Below, one piece after another: positions 42,588-51,547 of a DNA stretch of 64,000 nt. This stretch comes from Acidobacteriota bacterium (lineage in GTDB: Bacteria; Acidobacteriota; Thermoanaerobaculia; UBA5066): the NCBI GenBank assembly GCA_016716715.1, contig JADJVE010000004.1, positions 1-64,000 of the forward strand, given 5' to 3'. A model generated the notes under the pieces. It searched no databases, was not told the origin of the DNA, and saw only the letters and a list, made by a program, of their open reading frames with translations. A program made the translations under genes and the position numbers. Position 1 is the first letter of the stretch, and every line of letters begins with the position of its first letter.

Positions 42588-44390
42588 TCAGCGCGGCAGG
42601 ATCGTGCGCGCGTCGCCCGAGTCGTTCTCGATCACCGACGCCACGGCGGCGAACGCGCCGTCCGTCGTCGGCGTCGAGACGACGACGCGGCCTCCCGTGA
42701 GCGCGCCGGAGGCTCCGAGCATCCGGGCGACCCCGTTGAGCTGCTTCATCCCGAGCGGCGGAAGAGTGACGGTCGCGGACCCCAGCGCCGCTCCCGCTTC
42801 GGAGACGAGCGTGAGGGTCACGTCGAGGCTCGCCGACGTCGCGTTCGCGAGGACGAGGTTCGTCCGGGCGCCGGCGTCCTCGCGGATCGCGAGGAGAGAA
42901 CGGGCCTGGCCCGGTCGCACGAGGCTCGAGTCCGAAAAGGCCGGAAGGCCCTGGCCCAGGTGTCCCGCCGCCGTCGCGGCCAGGACCTCGCCGTAGACCG
43001 CGAGTTCCGGAGTCGAGGCGGTGACGAGGATGGCGCCCCACGCGTCCGTCAGGCCGAAGACCGACGACAGAACGTCGTGGTAAGTGGCCGACTTCCCGGC
43101 CCCCAGCGTGAAGCTCTTCGCGGGTCCGGACCGGCCGTCGGCGTCGTGCCCGAGGTAGCGCAGCGTGTATGCGGCTTCGGCGTTGCCGGGATTCCCGACG
43201 GTCACGTCGGTCGTGTAGCGCACGCCCGACGCACCCGACACGAGGCTCGCGCTCGTCGGGAGGACCCACGAGGAGTCGCCCAGCTGAATCTTCACGACCT
43301 GGCCGAGCCCCACCGGCGGAGGGCCGAACCCGACGTTCGACACATAGAGCGCCCCGTCGGGCCCGAACGTCATGCCGGTCGGCAGGAAGAGCCCCGTCGC
43401 GACGACCTCGAGCTCCCCCGACGCCTTCACGCGCACCACCCGCCCGGTCTCCGGCGTCGGGAACGCGTTGCCGGTCGTGTTCTCCAGGACGTACATCCGC
43501 CCCTGGGCGTCGAAGGCGACTCCGAGAACCGTGGTCAGGCCTTCGACCACGATGGAGATCGAGCCGTCCATCCCGACCCGGTAGATCTTCGACGAGCCCT
43601 GGACGATCGGGAACGGGTTCAGGTTGCCGACGTAGAAGGCGCCGTCGTGGTACGCGATCGCCGACGGCACGACGTGGCCCTGGCTCGCGGAGACGTCGAT
43701 CAGCCGGCGGATCGCTCCGTTCTGCGGCGAAACCACGTCGATCTCGCCGTGATTCGGCTCGACGGCGTAGAGCGCCCCCTGTGCCTCGACGAGGCCGTAC
43801 CAGCTTCCGTCGGGCTCGAAGTCGTCCTCTTCCGGGTGCGCGACCGGGTGAGCCCGCAGGAAGGCGCTCAGGTCGGCCACCATTTCCCACGTCCCGTCGT
43901 GGCGCACGCGGATGATCCCGTTCGGGAAGTTCGTCACGCCGTGGGAGCAGCCAGCGCCCGCGATCAGCGCGTACAGCGTGTCGCCCACGAACGCCACATC
44001 GGCGACGCCGCTCACGAGGCTGCCCTCGGACGTCTGGCTGGACGGGAGGTTCCCGACGACCGTCGTGCGCGCGCCGGTGCGGTCGATTCTCGAAATCCGG
44101 GCGCCCGTCTGGCTGCCGAGATACGGCCCGATGGGCGGGATGACCGCGGCGCATCCCGACGGCGCGGGGTTCGTGCCGCCGGTTCCGCCCTCGGCGACGT
44201 AGAGAAGCCCGTCCGGTCCGAACTTGAGTCCACGCGGGTTGTTCAGCCCGGTTGCGAAGACCGAAATCGTGGCGGTCTGGCCCGCGAGGCGGATCCGCCC
44301 GCTGGCGGCGGATCCCGGGCTGTCCGCAAGCGCCACGGAAGCCGGGAGAAGACACGCGAGGACGAGGGTATGGCCGCGACTGAATCTCAT
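42588..44390 (-). CDS. Secreted ScyD/ScyE-family beta-propeller protein
   Basis: 600 aa. Start ATG 44390 with GGAGGTGCG upstream (a longer ATG at 44408 lacks it). Signal peptide (HTLVLACLLPASVALA). NHL/SMP-30-like propeller blades: GLNNPRGLKFGPDGLLYVAEGG, GVAFDAQGRMYVLENTTGN, GLFLPTGMTFGPDGALYVSNVGFG. A C-terminal beta-rich region of about 200 residues (from about residue 395) with several Val/Ser-rich strands follows, perhaps for surface display. The namesake family takes part in scytonemin synthesis in cyanobacteria, which is unlikely here; lactonase or binding activity is possible. Confidence 0.85.
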   Translation of the reverse strand: MRFSRGHTLVLACLLPASVALADSPGSAASGRIRLAGQTATISVFATGLNNPRGLKFGPDGLLYVAEGGTGGTNPAPSGCAAVIPPIGPYLGSQTGARISRIDRTGARTTVVGNLPSSQTSEGSLVSGVADVAFVGDTLYALIAGAGCSHGVTNFPNGIIRVRHDGTWEMVADLSAFLRAHPVAHPEEDDFEPDGSWYGLVEAQGALYAVEPNHGEIDVVSPQNGAIRRLIDVSASQGHVVPSAIAYHDGAFYVGNLNPFPIVQGSSKIYRVGMDGSISIVVEGLTTVLGVAFDAQGRMYVLENTTGNAFPTPETGRVVRVKASGELEVVATGLFLPTGMTFGPDGALYVSNVGFGPPPVGLGQVVKIQLGDSSWVLPTSASLVSGASGVRYTTDVTVGNPGNAEAAYTLRYLGHDADGRSGPAKSFTLGAGKSATYHDVLSSVFGLTDAWGAILVTASTPELAVYGEVLAATAAGHLGQGLPAFSDSSLVRPGQARSLLAIREDAGARTNLVLANATSASLDVTLTLVSEAGAALGSATVTLPPLGMKQLNGVARMLGASGALTGGRVVVSTPTTDGAFAAVASVIENDSGDARTILPR

Positions 44391-44484
44391 ACGCACCTCC
44401 GCATTCAAGGTAGGTGCGGCGCGGCAGGGAATCCTCGGGGACTCCTCAGAAAATTGTCAGCGTCCCCGCGACGGTCTTCGTGGC

Positions 44485-45855
44485 TCAGCGCGCCGCGAAG
44501 CCGATGACGTCGATCCGCGTCAGGATGCCCACGGGCCGGCCCCTCTCCTCCACGAGCAGCGCGTGCGCGGACGTCAGCATCCGCGTCGCGGCGGCCACGG
44601 GCTCGTCGGCGGAGAGCCGCGGCAGCGGCGCCTCCATGGCGGACGAAACGGCGGCGTCGGGAGTCGCGCGGCCCTCGAGAACGGCCTCGAAGAGATGCGG
44701 CTCGACGACCGTGCCGACGACCTCACCCGAAGCGGACATCACCGGCAGCTGCGAGACGTGGTGCTTGCGGATGAGCGCGAGCGCCGCGCGCACGGGGTCT
44801 TCCGGCTTCAGCGTCAGGAGAGCCGGCAGGTCGCCTCCGGCCGCTTTCTGGCGCAGCAGGTCGCCCACGCGCATCTCCGCGGCGTCGAGCATCCCGTGGT
44901 CGGCGAGCCAGCCGTCGCTGTGGAACTTGCTCAGGTAGCGTTCGCCCGTGTCGGGGAGCATCACGACGACGACGTCGTCCTTCGTCATCCGCTCGGCGAC
45001 CTTCAGCGCTCCCGCGAGCGCGGTTCCCGACGAGCCGCCGACGAAGATCCCCTCTTCGCGCGAGAGGCGCCGCATGAGATGGAACGACTCGCGGTCCGTG
45101 ACGGTCAGGATCTCGTCGATGTACTGGAATTCGACGTTGCCCGGAATGATCTCCTGACCGATTCCCTCCACGAGGTACGGGGCCGAGTCGATCATCTTCC
45201 CGGTCCGCTGGAACTCTCCGAGGATCGACCCGACGGGCTCGACGCCGACGACGCGGACGGCGGGGTTCTGCTCCTTGAGGTAGCGCCCCGCGCCGCTCGT
45301 CGAGCCGCCCGTGCCGAGCGAGGCGACGTAGCAGGTCACGCGGCCTTCCGTGTCGCGCCAGATCTCCGGGCCTGTCGTGAGGTAGTGAATCCCGCGGTTG
45401 TGCGGGTTGAAGTACTGGTTCGCGAGGAACCCGCCGGGAGTCTCGGCCGCGATTCTCTTCGCCACCTCGGTGTACCGCTCGGGTGAGCCGGGAGGCGCGC
45501 TCGTCGGCGTGATCACCACGCGCGCGCCGTGCGACTTGAGGAGGTCGCGCTTCTCCTGCCCCACCTTGTCCGGCATCACGCAGATGCACTTGTAACCCTT
45601 GACGACGGCCGCGAGCGCGAGGCCGAGGCCCGTGTTGCCGGACGTCGCCTCCACGATCGTCCCGCCCGGCTTCAGCGTGCCGTCCTTCTCGGCCATCTCC
45701 ACGATGTGGATCCCGACGCGGTCCTTGTTGCTCTTGCCGGGATTGAAGGACTCGAGCTTCGCGAGGACGAGGGGTTTCAGGCCCTTCGTGACGGAGTTCA
45801 GGCGGACGAGCGGCGTGTCGCCCACCGTTGCGAGAATGTCTTCGAAAAAGCGCAT
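44485..45855 (-). CDS. Cystathionine beta-synthase (PLP fold plus two CBS domains)
   Basis: 456 aa. PLP fold: Lys in NPGKSNKDRVG, SGNTGLGLA phosphate loop, GTGGSTSGAGRYL and GGSSGTALAG. After residue 320 come two CBS domains (LRQKAAGGDL; PVMSASGEVVGTVVEPHLFEAV; LLVEERGRPVGILTRIDVIGF). Combines serine and homocysteine, or releases sulfide; the CBS pair suggests adenosyl-ligand control. Close homologues are often called CBS or cysteine synthase B. Start uncertain: ATG 45855 or TTG 45864, the latter overlapping the upstream stop by four bases. Translated after the MoeZ-like gene, matching sulfur metabolism. Confidence 0.9.
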   Translation of the reverse strand: MRFFEDILATVGDTPLVRLNSVTKGLKPLVLAKLESFNPGKSNKDRVGIHIVEMAEKDGTLKPGGTIVEATSGNTGLGLALAAVVKGYKCICVMPDKVGQEKRDLLKSHGARVVITPTSAPPGSPERYTEVAKRIAAETPGGFLANQYFNPHNRGIHYLTTGPEIWRDTEGRVTCYVASLGTGGSTSGAGRYLKEQNPAVRVVGVEPVGSILGEFQRTGKMIDSAPYLVEGIGQEIIPGNVEFQYIDEILTVTDRESFHLMRRLSREEGIFVGGSSGTALAGALKVAERMTKDDVVVVMLPDTGERYLSKFHSDGWLADHGMLDAAEMRVGDLLRQKAAGGDLPALLTLKPEDPVRAALALIRKHHVSQLPVMSASGEVVGTVVEPHLFEAVLEGRATPDAAVSSAMEAPLPRLSADEPVAAATRMLTSAHALLVEERGRPVGILTRIDVIGFAAR

Positions 45856-45860
45856 CGAGT

Positions 45861-46997
45861 TCAAAGCGAGAGGCCCGGGTCGACGTCGCGCGCCCAGGCG
45901 AGGATCCCGCCGGCGAGATTGTACGTGCGACTGAGTCCGGCCCCGCGCAGGAGCACGACGGCCCGCGCCGAGCGGACGCCCGAGCGGCAGTACACGACGA
46001 CGGGGCGCGTCCGGTCCACCTCGTGGAGACGGGCCGGCAGCGAGCCGAGCGGCACGAGGACCGCACCGGCGATCGCCGCGAGCGCGGCCTCAGCCGGCTC
46101 GCGCACGTCGAGAAGCTGGAAGGGCTCCCCTCTCTCCTGCCACGCCCGCACGTCGGCCGGCGCCATCTCCGCGCCCTCCGGCAGGACGGGGGCGCCTGCG
46201 CCGCAGAGCGCGTCGTAGTCGACGAGGTCCGTGATCGTCGGATTGTCGCCGCAGAGGGGGCAGGCGGGATCCCGCGGCACGGCGATCTCCCGGAATGAGA
46301 GCGCAAGAGCGTCGTAGAGAAGCAGGCGGCCCGCGAGCGATCGGCCTATGCCGAGCAGGAGCTTCAGCGCTTCCGTCGCCTGCAGGGCCCCGACGACGCC
46401 GGGCAGGACGCCCAGCACTCCACCCTCGGCGCAGCTCGGGACGAGGCCGGGCTCCGGCGGCGACGGGTAGAGGCAGCGGTAGCACGGCCCCGCGCCGCGC
46501 TGGAAGACGCTCACCTGCCCCTCGAACCGGTAGATCGATCCGTAGACGTTCGGCTTGCCGAGGAGAAAGCAGGCGTCGTTCGTCAGGTACCGCGTCGCGA
46601 AGTTGTCCGTGCCGTCGAGGACGACGTCGAAGCCCTCGAATACGCTCCGCGCGTTGTCCCGCGTGAGGCGCTCCGGGAAGACGGCGACGTCCACGTGCGG
46701 GTTGAGGGCGGCGAGCCGCTCGCGCGCCCGGTCGACCTTAGGGCGGCCGACGTCGGCCGTGTCGTAGAGGACCTGCCGCTGGAGGTTCGAGACGTCCACC
46801 GCGTCGAAGTCCGCGAGGCCGATCTTCCCGACGCCCGCGGCCGCGAGGTAAAGCGCCGCCGGCGAGCCGAGGCCCCCGGCACCCACGATGAGGAAGCGCC
46901 CCGCGCTCAGCCGTTCCTGGCCTTGTTTCCCCACCTCCGGCAGGAGCAGGTGGCGCGAGTAGCGGGCGATCTCGTCGCGGGAAAGGGGCTCCGCCAT
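45861..46997 (-). CDS. moeZ: MoeZ/ThiF-type adenylyltransferase with rhodanese domain
   Basis: 378 aa. E1-like domain: GAGGLGSPAALYLAAAG (ATP), DFDAVDVSNLQRQ, the catalytic-Cys region LVPSCAEGGVLG, and two CxxC zinc pairs (CYRC, CPLC). The C-terminal rhodanese domain (about 280-378) has the active loop CRSGVRS. Activates ubiquitin-like sulfur carriers by adenylation and sulfuration for molybdopterin, thiamine, cysteine or thiolation. Cytosolic. The stop overlaps the cystathionine beta-synthase start region, so a sulfur-transfer operon is likely. Confidence 0.92.
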   Translation of the reverse strand: MAEPLSRDEIARYSRHLLLPEVGKQGQERLSAGRFLIVGAGGLGSPAALYLAAAGVGKIGLADFDAVDVSNLQRQVLYDTADVGRPKVDRARERLAALNPHVDVAVFPERLTRDNARSVFEGFDVVLDGTDNFATRYLTNDACFLLGKPNVYGSIYRFEGQVSVFQRGAGPCYRCLYPSPPEPGLVPSCAEGGVLGVLPGVVGALQATEALKLLLGIGRSLAGRLLLYDALALSFREIAVPRDPACPLCGDNPTITDLVDYDALCGAGAPVLPEGAEMAPADVRAWQERGEPFQLLDVREPAEAALAAIAGAVLVPLGSLPARLHEVDRTRPVVVYCRSGVRSARAVVLLRGAGLSRTYNLAGGILAWARDVDPGLSL

Positions 46998-47036
46998 GGC
47001 GCCCCAACCTTACACGCCCTGGGCCTCCCGGCTCCC

Positions 47037-47738
47037 TCAGGCCCTCCCGGCGTACAACGCGTACGCGGCCGCGATGCCCAGGAGGTCGAAGACCGCGTGG
47101 ACGACCATCGAGTCCGCCGCCTTCCGCCGCCAGAGGAACACGAGGGCGAAGGCGAGGCCGGAGACGCCCGCCTGGACCGCTCCCAGGACGCCCTGATACA
47201 GATGGCCGAGCGAGAAGACCGCCGTATCCGCCACGACGGCGAAGACGAGACCGGGGCGCCCGAAGGCTCTCTCGAAACGCGTGAGGACGAAGGCGCGAAC
47301 GAGCTCCTCGGCGAAACCGCCGCCGACGATCCCCGCGAAGACCCAGAAGAGCGCCTCGCGCGGGTCGCGGAAGAGCGCGCCGAGCCGCCCCTCCGCCGCC
47401 GGCAATCCGAGGGCCTTCAGGAGACTGCCGAGAAGGACGTTCACGAAGAGGAACACGCCGATCGCGACCGCGAGCCCGCGCACGGCCGCGCTCCGAAGCG
47501 CCCCGCCCGTCACGCCGAGGTCCTCGAGCGACTCGCCGTTCGCGCGAAGGAAGAAGAGGACGACCGCGAGCACCAGAATGGCCTTGATCGCGACGAAGCC
47601 CGCGATGCTCCTGACACTCGGCGGCGCCGAGTTGCCGCCGGGCTTGAGGAGGTGCGTGTACGCGGAGTATCCCCACGAGACGCCGACGAGACACACGGAC
47701 GCCGGAAGCGCCCAGGCTTTCGCAGTGGCGGACGTCAC
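47037..47738 (-). CDS. CPBP-family intramembrane metalloprotease
   Basis: 233 aa, about six membrane helices. CPBP motifs: EE-x3-R in FAEELVRAFVLTRFE, the FxxxH-type motif AVFSLGHLYQG, and HAVFDLLG (Asp in place of the usual Asn). Such proteases cut membrane or prenylated peptides and can handle bacteriocin self-protection; the substrate is unknown. GTG 47738 with AGAAGG upstream is the start; a longer in-frame ORF extends across the divergent SDR gene without membrane character. Confidence 0.82.
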   Translation of the reverse strand: MTSATAKAWALPASVCLVGVSWGYSAYTHLLKPGGNSAPPSVRSIAGFVAIKAILVLAVVLFFLRANGESLEDLGVTGGALRSAAVRGLAVAIGVFLFVNVLLGSLLKALGLPAAEGRLGALFRDPREALFWVFAGIVGGGFAEELVRAFVLTRFERAFGRPGLVFAVVADTAVFSLGHLYQGVLGAVQAGVSGLAFALVFLWRRKAADSMVVHAVFDLLGIAAAYALYAGRA

Positions 47739-47799
47739 CCCCTTCTTACGGGGCCCTGCCGCCCGGAGTTCTGGTAGCGTTGCGGCGGCCGGAGGGTCC

Positions 47800-48504
47800 A
47801 TGCCGTCGTTCGAAGGCGCCTCGGTCCTCGTGGCGGGCGGAACGGGCGGTCTCGGCCGCGCCATCGCGCTCGCCTTCCTCGCGGAGGGCGCTCGCGTCTC
47901 CGTCACCCTTCGCAATCCCGCCGAGCTCGGCGAACTGCAGCGTGGGGCCGGTGCAGGCGCGGCCCGCCTCGAAGGCCACGAGTCCGACGTGACGGACGAG
48001 CAGGCTGCCCGGAAGCTCGTCGACGAAGTCCGGAAGAGGCAGGGACGTCTGGACGTCCTCGTGAACGCCGTCGGGGGTTTCACGGGAGGCAAGCCGCTCT
48101 GGGAGGCGAACGCCGACACCCTCGACAAGATGCTCGCGCTGAATCTGCGCTCGGGCTGGGCGCTGACCCGCGCGGCGGCGCCGGTGATGATTGCCCAGGG
48201 CCACGGCGCGATCGTGAACGTCGCCGCGCAGGCGGCCCTCGCTCCCCCAGCCGGCCTCGGCGCCTACACGGCGTCGAAGGCGGCCGCGATCGCGCTCCTC
48301 GCGTCGCTCGCTGCGGACCTCAAGGGCACGGGCGTGAGGGCGAACACCATCCTCCCGTCGATCATCGACACGCCGGCGAACCGCACGTCGATGCCGGATG
48401 CCGACTTCTCGAAATGGCCGAAGCCCGAGGAGATCGCCCGCGTCGTCCTTTTCCTTTGCAGCGACGAGGCGAAGCTCGTGAACGGCGCCGCGATCCCGGT
48501 GTAA
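47800..48504 (+). CDS. Short-chain dehydrogenase/reductase
   Basis: 234 aa. NAD(P) loop AGGTGGLGRAIA (a TGxxxGxG variant), DVTDEQAA, NAVGGFTGG (NNAG equivalent), catalytic Tyr-x3-Lys in GAYTASKAAAI and the Asn-containing NVAAQAAL before it. Cytosolic oxidoreductase of undetermined substrate. The Ser of the usual triad is not obvious (NVAAQ), so activity may differ. GGAGGG precedes ATG 47800. Divergent from the protease gene. Confidence 0.88.
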   Translation: MPSFEGASVLVAGGTGGLGRAIALAFLAEGARVSVTLRNPAELGELQRGAGAGAARLEGHESDVTDEQAARKLVDEVRKRQGRLDVLVNAVGGFTGGKPLWEANADTLDKMLALNLRSGWALTRAAAPVMIAQGHGAIVNVAAQAALAPPAGLGAYTASKAAAIALLASLAADLKGTGVRANTILPSIIDTPANRTSMPDADFSKWPKPEEIARVVLFLCSDEAKLVNGAAIPV

Positions 48505-48514
48505 GGGCAAGCCT

Positions 48515-49405
48515 TCAGTAGGCGGTGCCCTTCGGCCCCATGACCCAGACGGACGCGTAGTACGACATCGTGCCCCACCACGCGACGTGGAGATCGGGCA
48601 GCACGCTCTTGCCGAGCTGGAAGCCCGACTTGTCGGGCTGCGTGCCATTCAGGGCGCCGCACGGGCCTGGACAGATCGTGTCGAACGAGAGGGAGTGAAA
48701 AGCCCAGTGGTTCTTGAGCGTGCGCGCGAACTTCAGCGTATCCGTTCCCGCCTTCGGGCAGCTCGAGCTCGAGTCCGCGCCGTGGTGCACGATTCCCCAC
48801 TCCAGAAACTTCGTGCAGCCCTGCAGGTCCGCCGCGGTCGCCACGATCTCCTTGAGGTCGAGCGACGGCTGGAGCGTGAGCGGCTTCGAGGGGGCGGACT
48901 TTCCAGCCTCGACCGTCACGACCTTGAGGGTCACGCTCTTCGGGTCCGCGAAGCCCTGCAGGTCGGGCACGACGGATTCGATCGAGGTGTCCGACCACGA
49001 CCCGATCGACATCTGCGTGTTCCCGTCCGACAGGAGGAGCATTCCCCTTGCGTCCCTGAAGCCGCACCCCGTCACGAGAACCGGGTCGCCCGGCTGGAAG
49101 ACGTTCGGCGTCACCGCGTCGATGCGAAGGCTCGCCAGGCAGGCGGTCTTGTCGAGCGCCGCCTTCGAAACAGCCGCCGATTTGAGCGCCGTGAACGAGG
49201 CCTTGAGGGACTGCGCGCGGGCCGTCTTCCTCGCGGTCTCCTGGCTCAGAACCCGCTGCGACTCCTGGCCCGAGAACGCCTTGAACCGCGCCTGCACGTC
49301 GGGCGAGACGCGGACCGCGGTTTTCGGAACGTCGGCGGCGCCCCCCGAAGCGGCTGGAAGCAGAAGAGCTGCCGCGATCAGGGCGGATGTCGTTCGAAGC
49401 TGCAT
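48515..49405 (-). CDS. Secreted IPT/TIG-like domain protein
   Basis: 296 aa. Signal peptide (LIAAALLLPAASGGAA). A central region (ITAVTPNVFQPGDPVLVTGCGFRDARG; IESVVPDLQGFADPKSVTLKVVT) matches the IPT/TIG immunoglobulin-like fold, followed by a Cys-containing C-terminal region with GIVHHGADSSSSC. Possibly a surface or extracellular binding protein. AAGGAG precedes ATG 49405. Convergent with the SDR gene. Family match is by pattern only. Confidence 0.7.
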   Translation of the reverse strand: MQLRTTSALIAAALLLPAASGGAADVPKTAVRVSPDVQARFKAFSGQESQRVLSQETARKTARAQSLKASFTALKSAAVSKAALDKTACLASLRIDAVTPNVFQPGDPVLVTGCGFRDARGMLLLSDGNTQMSIGSWSDTSIESVVPDLQGFADPKSVTLKVVTVEAGKSAPSKPLTLQPSLDLKEIVATAADLQGCTKFLEWGIVHHGADSSSSCPKAGTDTLKFARTLKNHWAFHSLSFDTICPGPCGALNGTQPDKSGFQLGKSVLPDLHVAWWGTMSYYASVWVMGPKGTAY

Positions 49406-49476
49406 CGAAATCTCCTTGAAGAGGGTTTTCTCCAAGGTAGGTGGCCCCTTTCGCGACCGCAAGCCATGCAGATGGC

Positions 49477-50523
49477 TCAGCGCGGGATGACGCCCCCGGC
49501 CTCGACCACCGCCGGAAAGAGCGCGGAGTCGCGGCGGATGTTGAGGAGGGCGTCGGCCGTCTCCGGAGACGTCTTGCGGAGCAGCGCCGCAAGGTTCGCG
49601 CGCGCCCCCTCGTCCACAGGGACTTTCGACACGGCCTCGACGGTGACGGCCGTCTTCGGGAACCGCTTCCCGCCGCCTTCCTTGAGGACGACGTCCGCCA
49701 TGAGGGGATTCGGGTCCAGGACCTTCACGCCCGGATGGCCGGCCGCCGCGAACGCCTGCTCCCAGAGGGGCTTCACGTAGCCGTAATGAGTGCAGTTGAG
49801 GCTCACGACGAGGGGGCCGCCCTTCGTCGTTTTCTTCTCCAGCGCCTCGGCGACGAACTTCTTCACGTAGCCGACCGTCTCGGCGCTGTCCGATCCGCGC
49901 TCGATGGCGCCCGCCAGCTTCGGACACGCTTCGCCCACGACGTGATCCGGCGCGACGCCCTGGGCGACGAGCAGCTTCTTGTGGGCCTCCGACTCGATCG
50001 TCGTCTTCGTCGCGAAGACGAGAGCCGTCGCATCGGGCTTCGACGCAAGTTCCTTGCGGATGAGGCCGGCGCCGAGGCCGACGATCTCGACGGTCTCGAC
50101 ACCGCCCGTCTTCGCGTGCTCCGTGCGCGGCCAGACCACGGACAGCGTGTTGCACGCGATCAGGATGAGGTCGGGCTTGAAGCGCGCCTCCATGGCCGTG
50201 AGTGCGCCGTCGAAGATGCGGACCTTGTCCGCGTCGTTTCTCAGATCGTTGTAGCCGAAGGCAGGGTCCGGCTCGGCGTTCACGAAGACGATGCGCGCGG
50301 ACTTCACGATCCCGCTCGCGGGCAGGCGCGCCGCAAGGTCTGCCGCGACCGAGAGGCCGCCGAGGCCGGAGTCCGTGACGACGATCGTGACGTCGGCCTT
50401 CTTCTTCGCAATCTCGGCGAATGCGGCCGGGCTCCCGGCGCGCGCAACACCCGGGGCGAGCGCGAGCGGGAGGAGAAGAGCAGCGAGGAGCGGGAAGCGC
50501 CGGGGCGTATTTCGAATGGCCAT
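49477..50523 (-). CDS. Asp/Glu racemase (MurI-like) protein with signal peptide
   Basis: 348 aa. Signal peptide (PLLAALLLPLALAPGVARA), then a glutamate-racemase-like fold: TDSGLGGLSVAADLA, ACNTLS (first catalytic Cys), SLNCTHYGY (second catalytic Cys) and VLDPNPLMADVVL. Catalytic residues are kept, so it may racemise amino acids, but export is unexpected because MurI works in the cytosol on peptidoglycan precursors. Likely a periplasmic hydantoin or amino acid racemase-like enzyme. Same strand as the preceding secreted gene, 72 nt upstream of it. Confidence 0.82.
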   Translation of the reverse strand: MAIRNTPRRFPLLAALLLPLALAPGVARAGSPAAFAEIAKKKADVTIVVTDSGLGGLSVAADLAARLPASGIVKSARIVFVNAEPDPAFGYNDLRNDADKVRIFDGALTAMEARFKPDLILIACNTLSVVWPRTEHAKTGGVETVEIVGLGAGLIRKELASKPDATALVFATKTTIESEAHKKLLVAQGVAPDHVVGEACPKLAGAIERGSDSAETVGYVKKFVAEALEKKTTKGGPLVVSLNCTHYGYVKPLWEQAFAAAGHPGVKVLDPNPLMADVVLKEGGGKRFPKTAVTVEAVSKVPVDEGARANLAALLRKTSPETADALLNIRRDSALFPAVVEAGGVIPR

Positions 50524-50550
50524 ACGCCCCGGAGCTTAAACCGTCGGGCC

Positions 50551-51501
50551 CTACTCGAGCGGGATGCGCTTCGCGTTACGCGAGAGCCACTGCTCGTAGG
50601 TCTGGAGTCCCGGGAAAAGGCTTCTCGAGAATTCGACGCTCCGGGCCGCGCAGAACTCGTCGCTGAAGTCCCGGTTGAACTGGAACATGTTGCCCATGTC
50701 GTCGGCGCCGGGGAATCCGAAGCCGCGGTAGACGTCGGGGGACACGGCGTTGTAGCCCACCTCGCGGCCGAGCGCCTTCGTGAGCCCGGCGGCCAGCTCG
50801 GCACCCGTCAGGTGCTGCCCGGCGATCCCGACGCTCTTCCCGATGTACATCGGGCCGGCCTTGAAGATCGCGTAGGCGCACGCGCCGATGTCCTCCGCGG
50901 CGATGCCGGGGAGCTTCTTGTCGCCCATGGGCATCGCGATGGCGAGCGAGCCGTCGGGGCCCTTCTTCGGGCCCGCCCCGAAGAAGATGAAGTTGTCCCA
51001 GTAGAACGACGTGTACAGGAACGTCGTCGGGACGCCGAGGTCGGTGAAGAAGTGGTTGGATTCGCCCTTCGCGTCGAAATGCGGGACCTTGTACTTGCCC
51101 TGAAGCGTCGGCATGCGGTTGTCCGAAAGCGGGATCCACTTCCGCGAGTCTTCCAGCGTGGACCAGATCGCATGCTTCACGCCGGCGTCCTTCGCCGCCT
51201 TCGCCATCGCCGCCGCGTGGGCCATCTCCTTCTCCGGGGAGAAGTGAGCCCAGAAGAACGTGACGCAGTACGCGCCGTATGCGCCCGTGAACGCTTTCTT
51301 CAGGCTCTCCGCGTCGTCCACGTCCCCCGCGACGACTTCGGCGCCGAGCTTCGCGAGCTCCTTCGCCTTGTCGGAATTGACGTCGCGTGTGATGGCCCGG
51401 GCGGCGAAACCGCCGCTGGGGTCCGCGAGGATCGCCCGGACGAGTCCGCTGCCCTGCGCGCCGGTGGCGCCGACGACGGCGATGATCTTCCTGTCTGCCA
51501 T
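50551..51501 (-). CDS. NmrA-family NAD(P)-binding protein
   Basis: 316 aa. Rossmann motif VVGATGAQGSGLVRAIL, ARAITRDVNSDKAKELAKLGAEVVAGD (coenzyme discrimination), then ESNHFFTDLGVPTTFLYTSFYWDN. The NmrA group senses NAD(P) redox state or reduces small substrates. Cytosolic. ATG 51501 has the GAGACTCACC region upstream. Lies 27 nt upstream of the MurI-like gene on the same strand. Catalytic Tyr/Lys not obvious. Confidence 0.85.
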   Translation of the reverse strand: MADRKIIAVVGATGAQGSGLVRAILADPSGGFAARAITRDVNSDKAKELAKLGAEVVAGDVDDAESLKKAFTGAYGAYCVTFFWAHFSPEKEMAHAAAMAKAAKDAGVKHAIWSTLEDSRKWIPLSDNRMPTLQGKYKVPHFDAKGESNHFFTDLGVPTTFLYTSFYWDNFIFFGAGPKKGPDGSLAIAMPMGDKKLPGIAAEDIGACAYAIFKAGPMYIGKSVGIAGQHLTGAELAAGLTKALGREVGYNAVSPDVYRGFGFPGADDMGNMFQFNRDFSDEFCAARSVEFSRSLFPGLQTYEQWLSRNAKRIPLE

Positions 51502-51547
51502 GGTGAGTCTCCTTGCGATAGCATCTCAATCCTAGAGGAAAAAGCCT

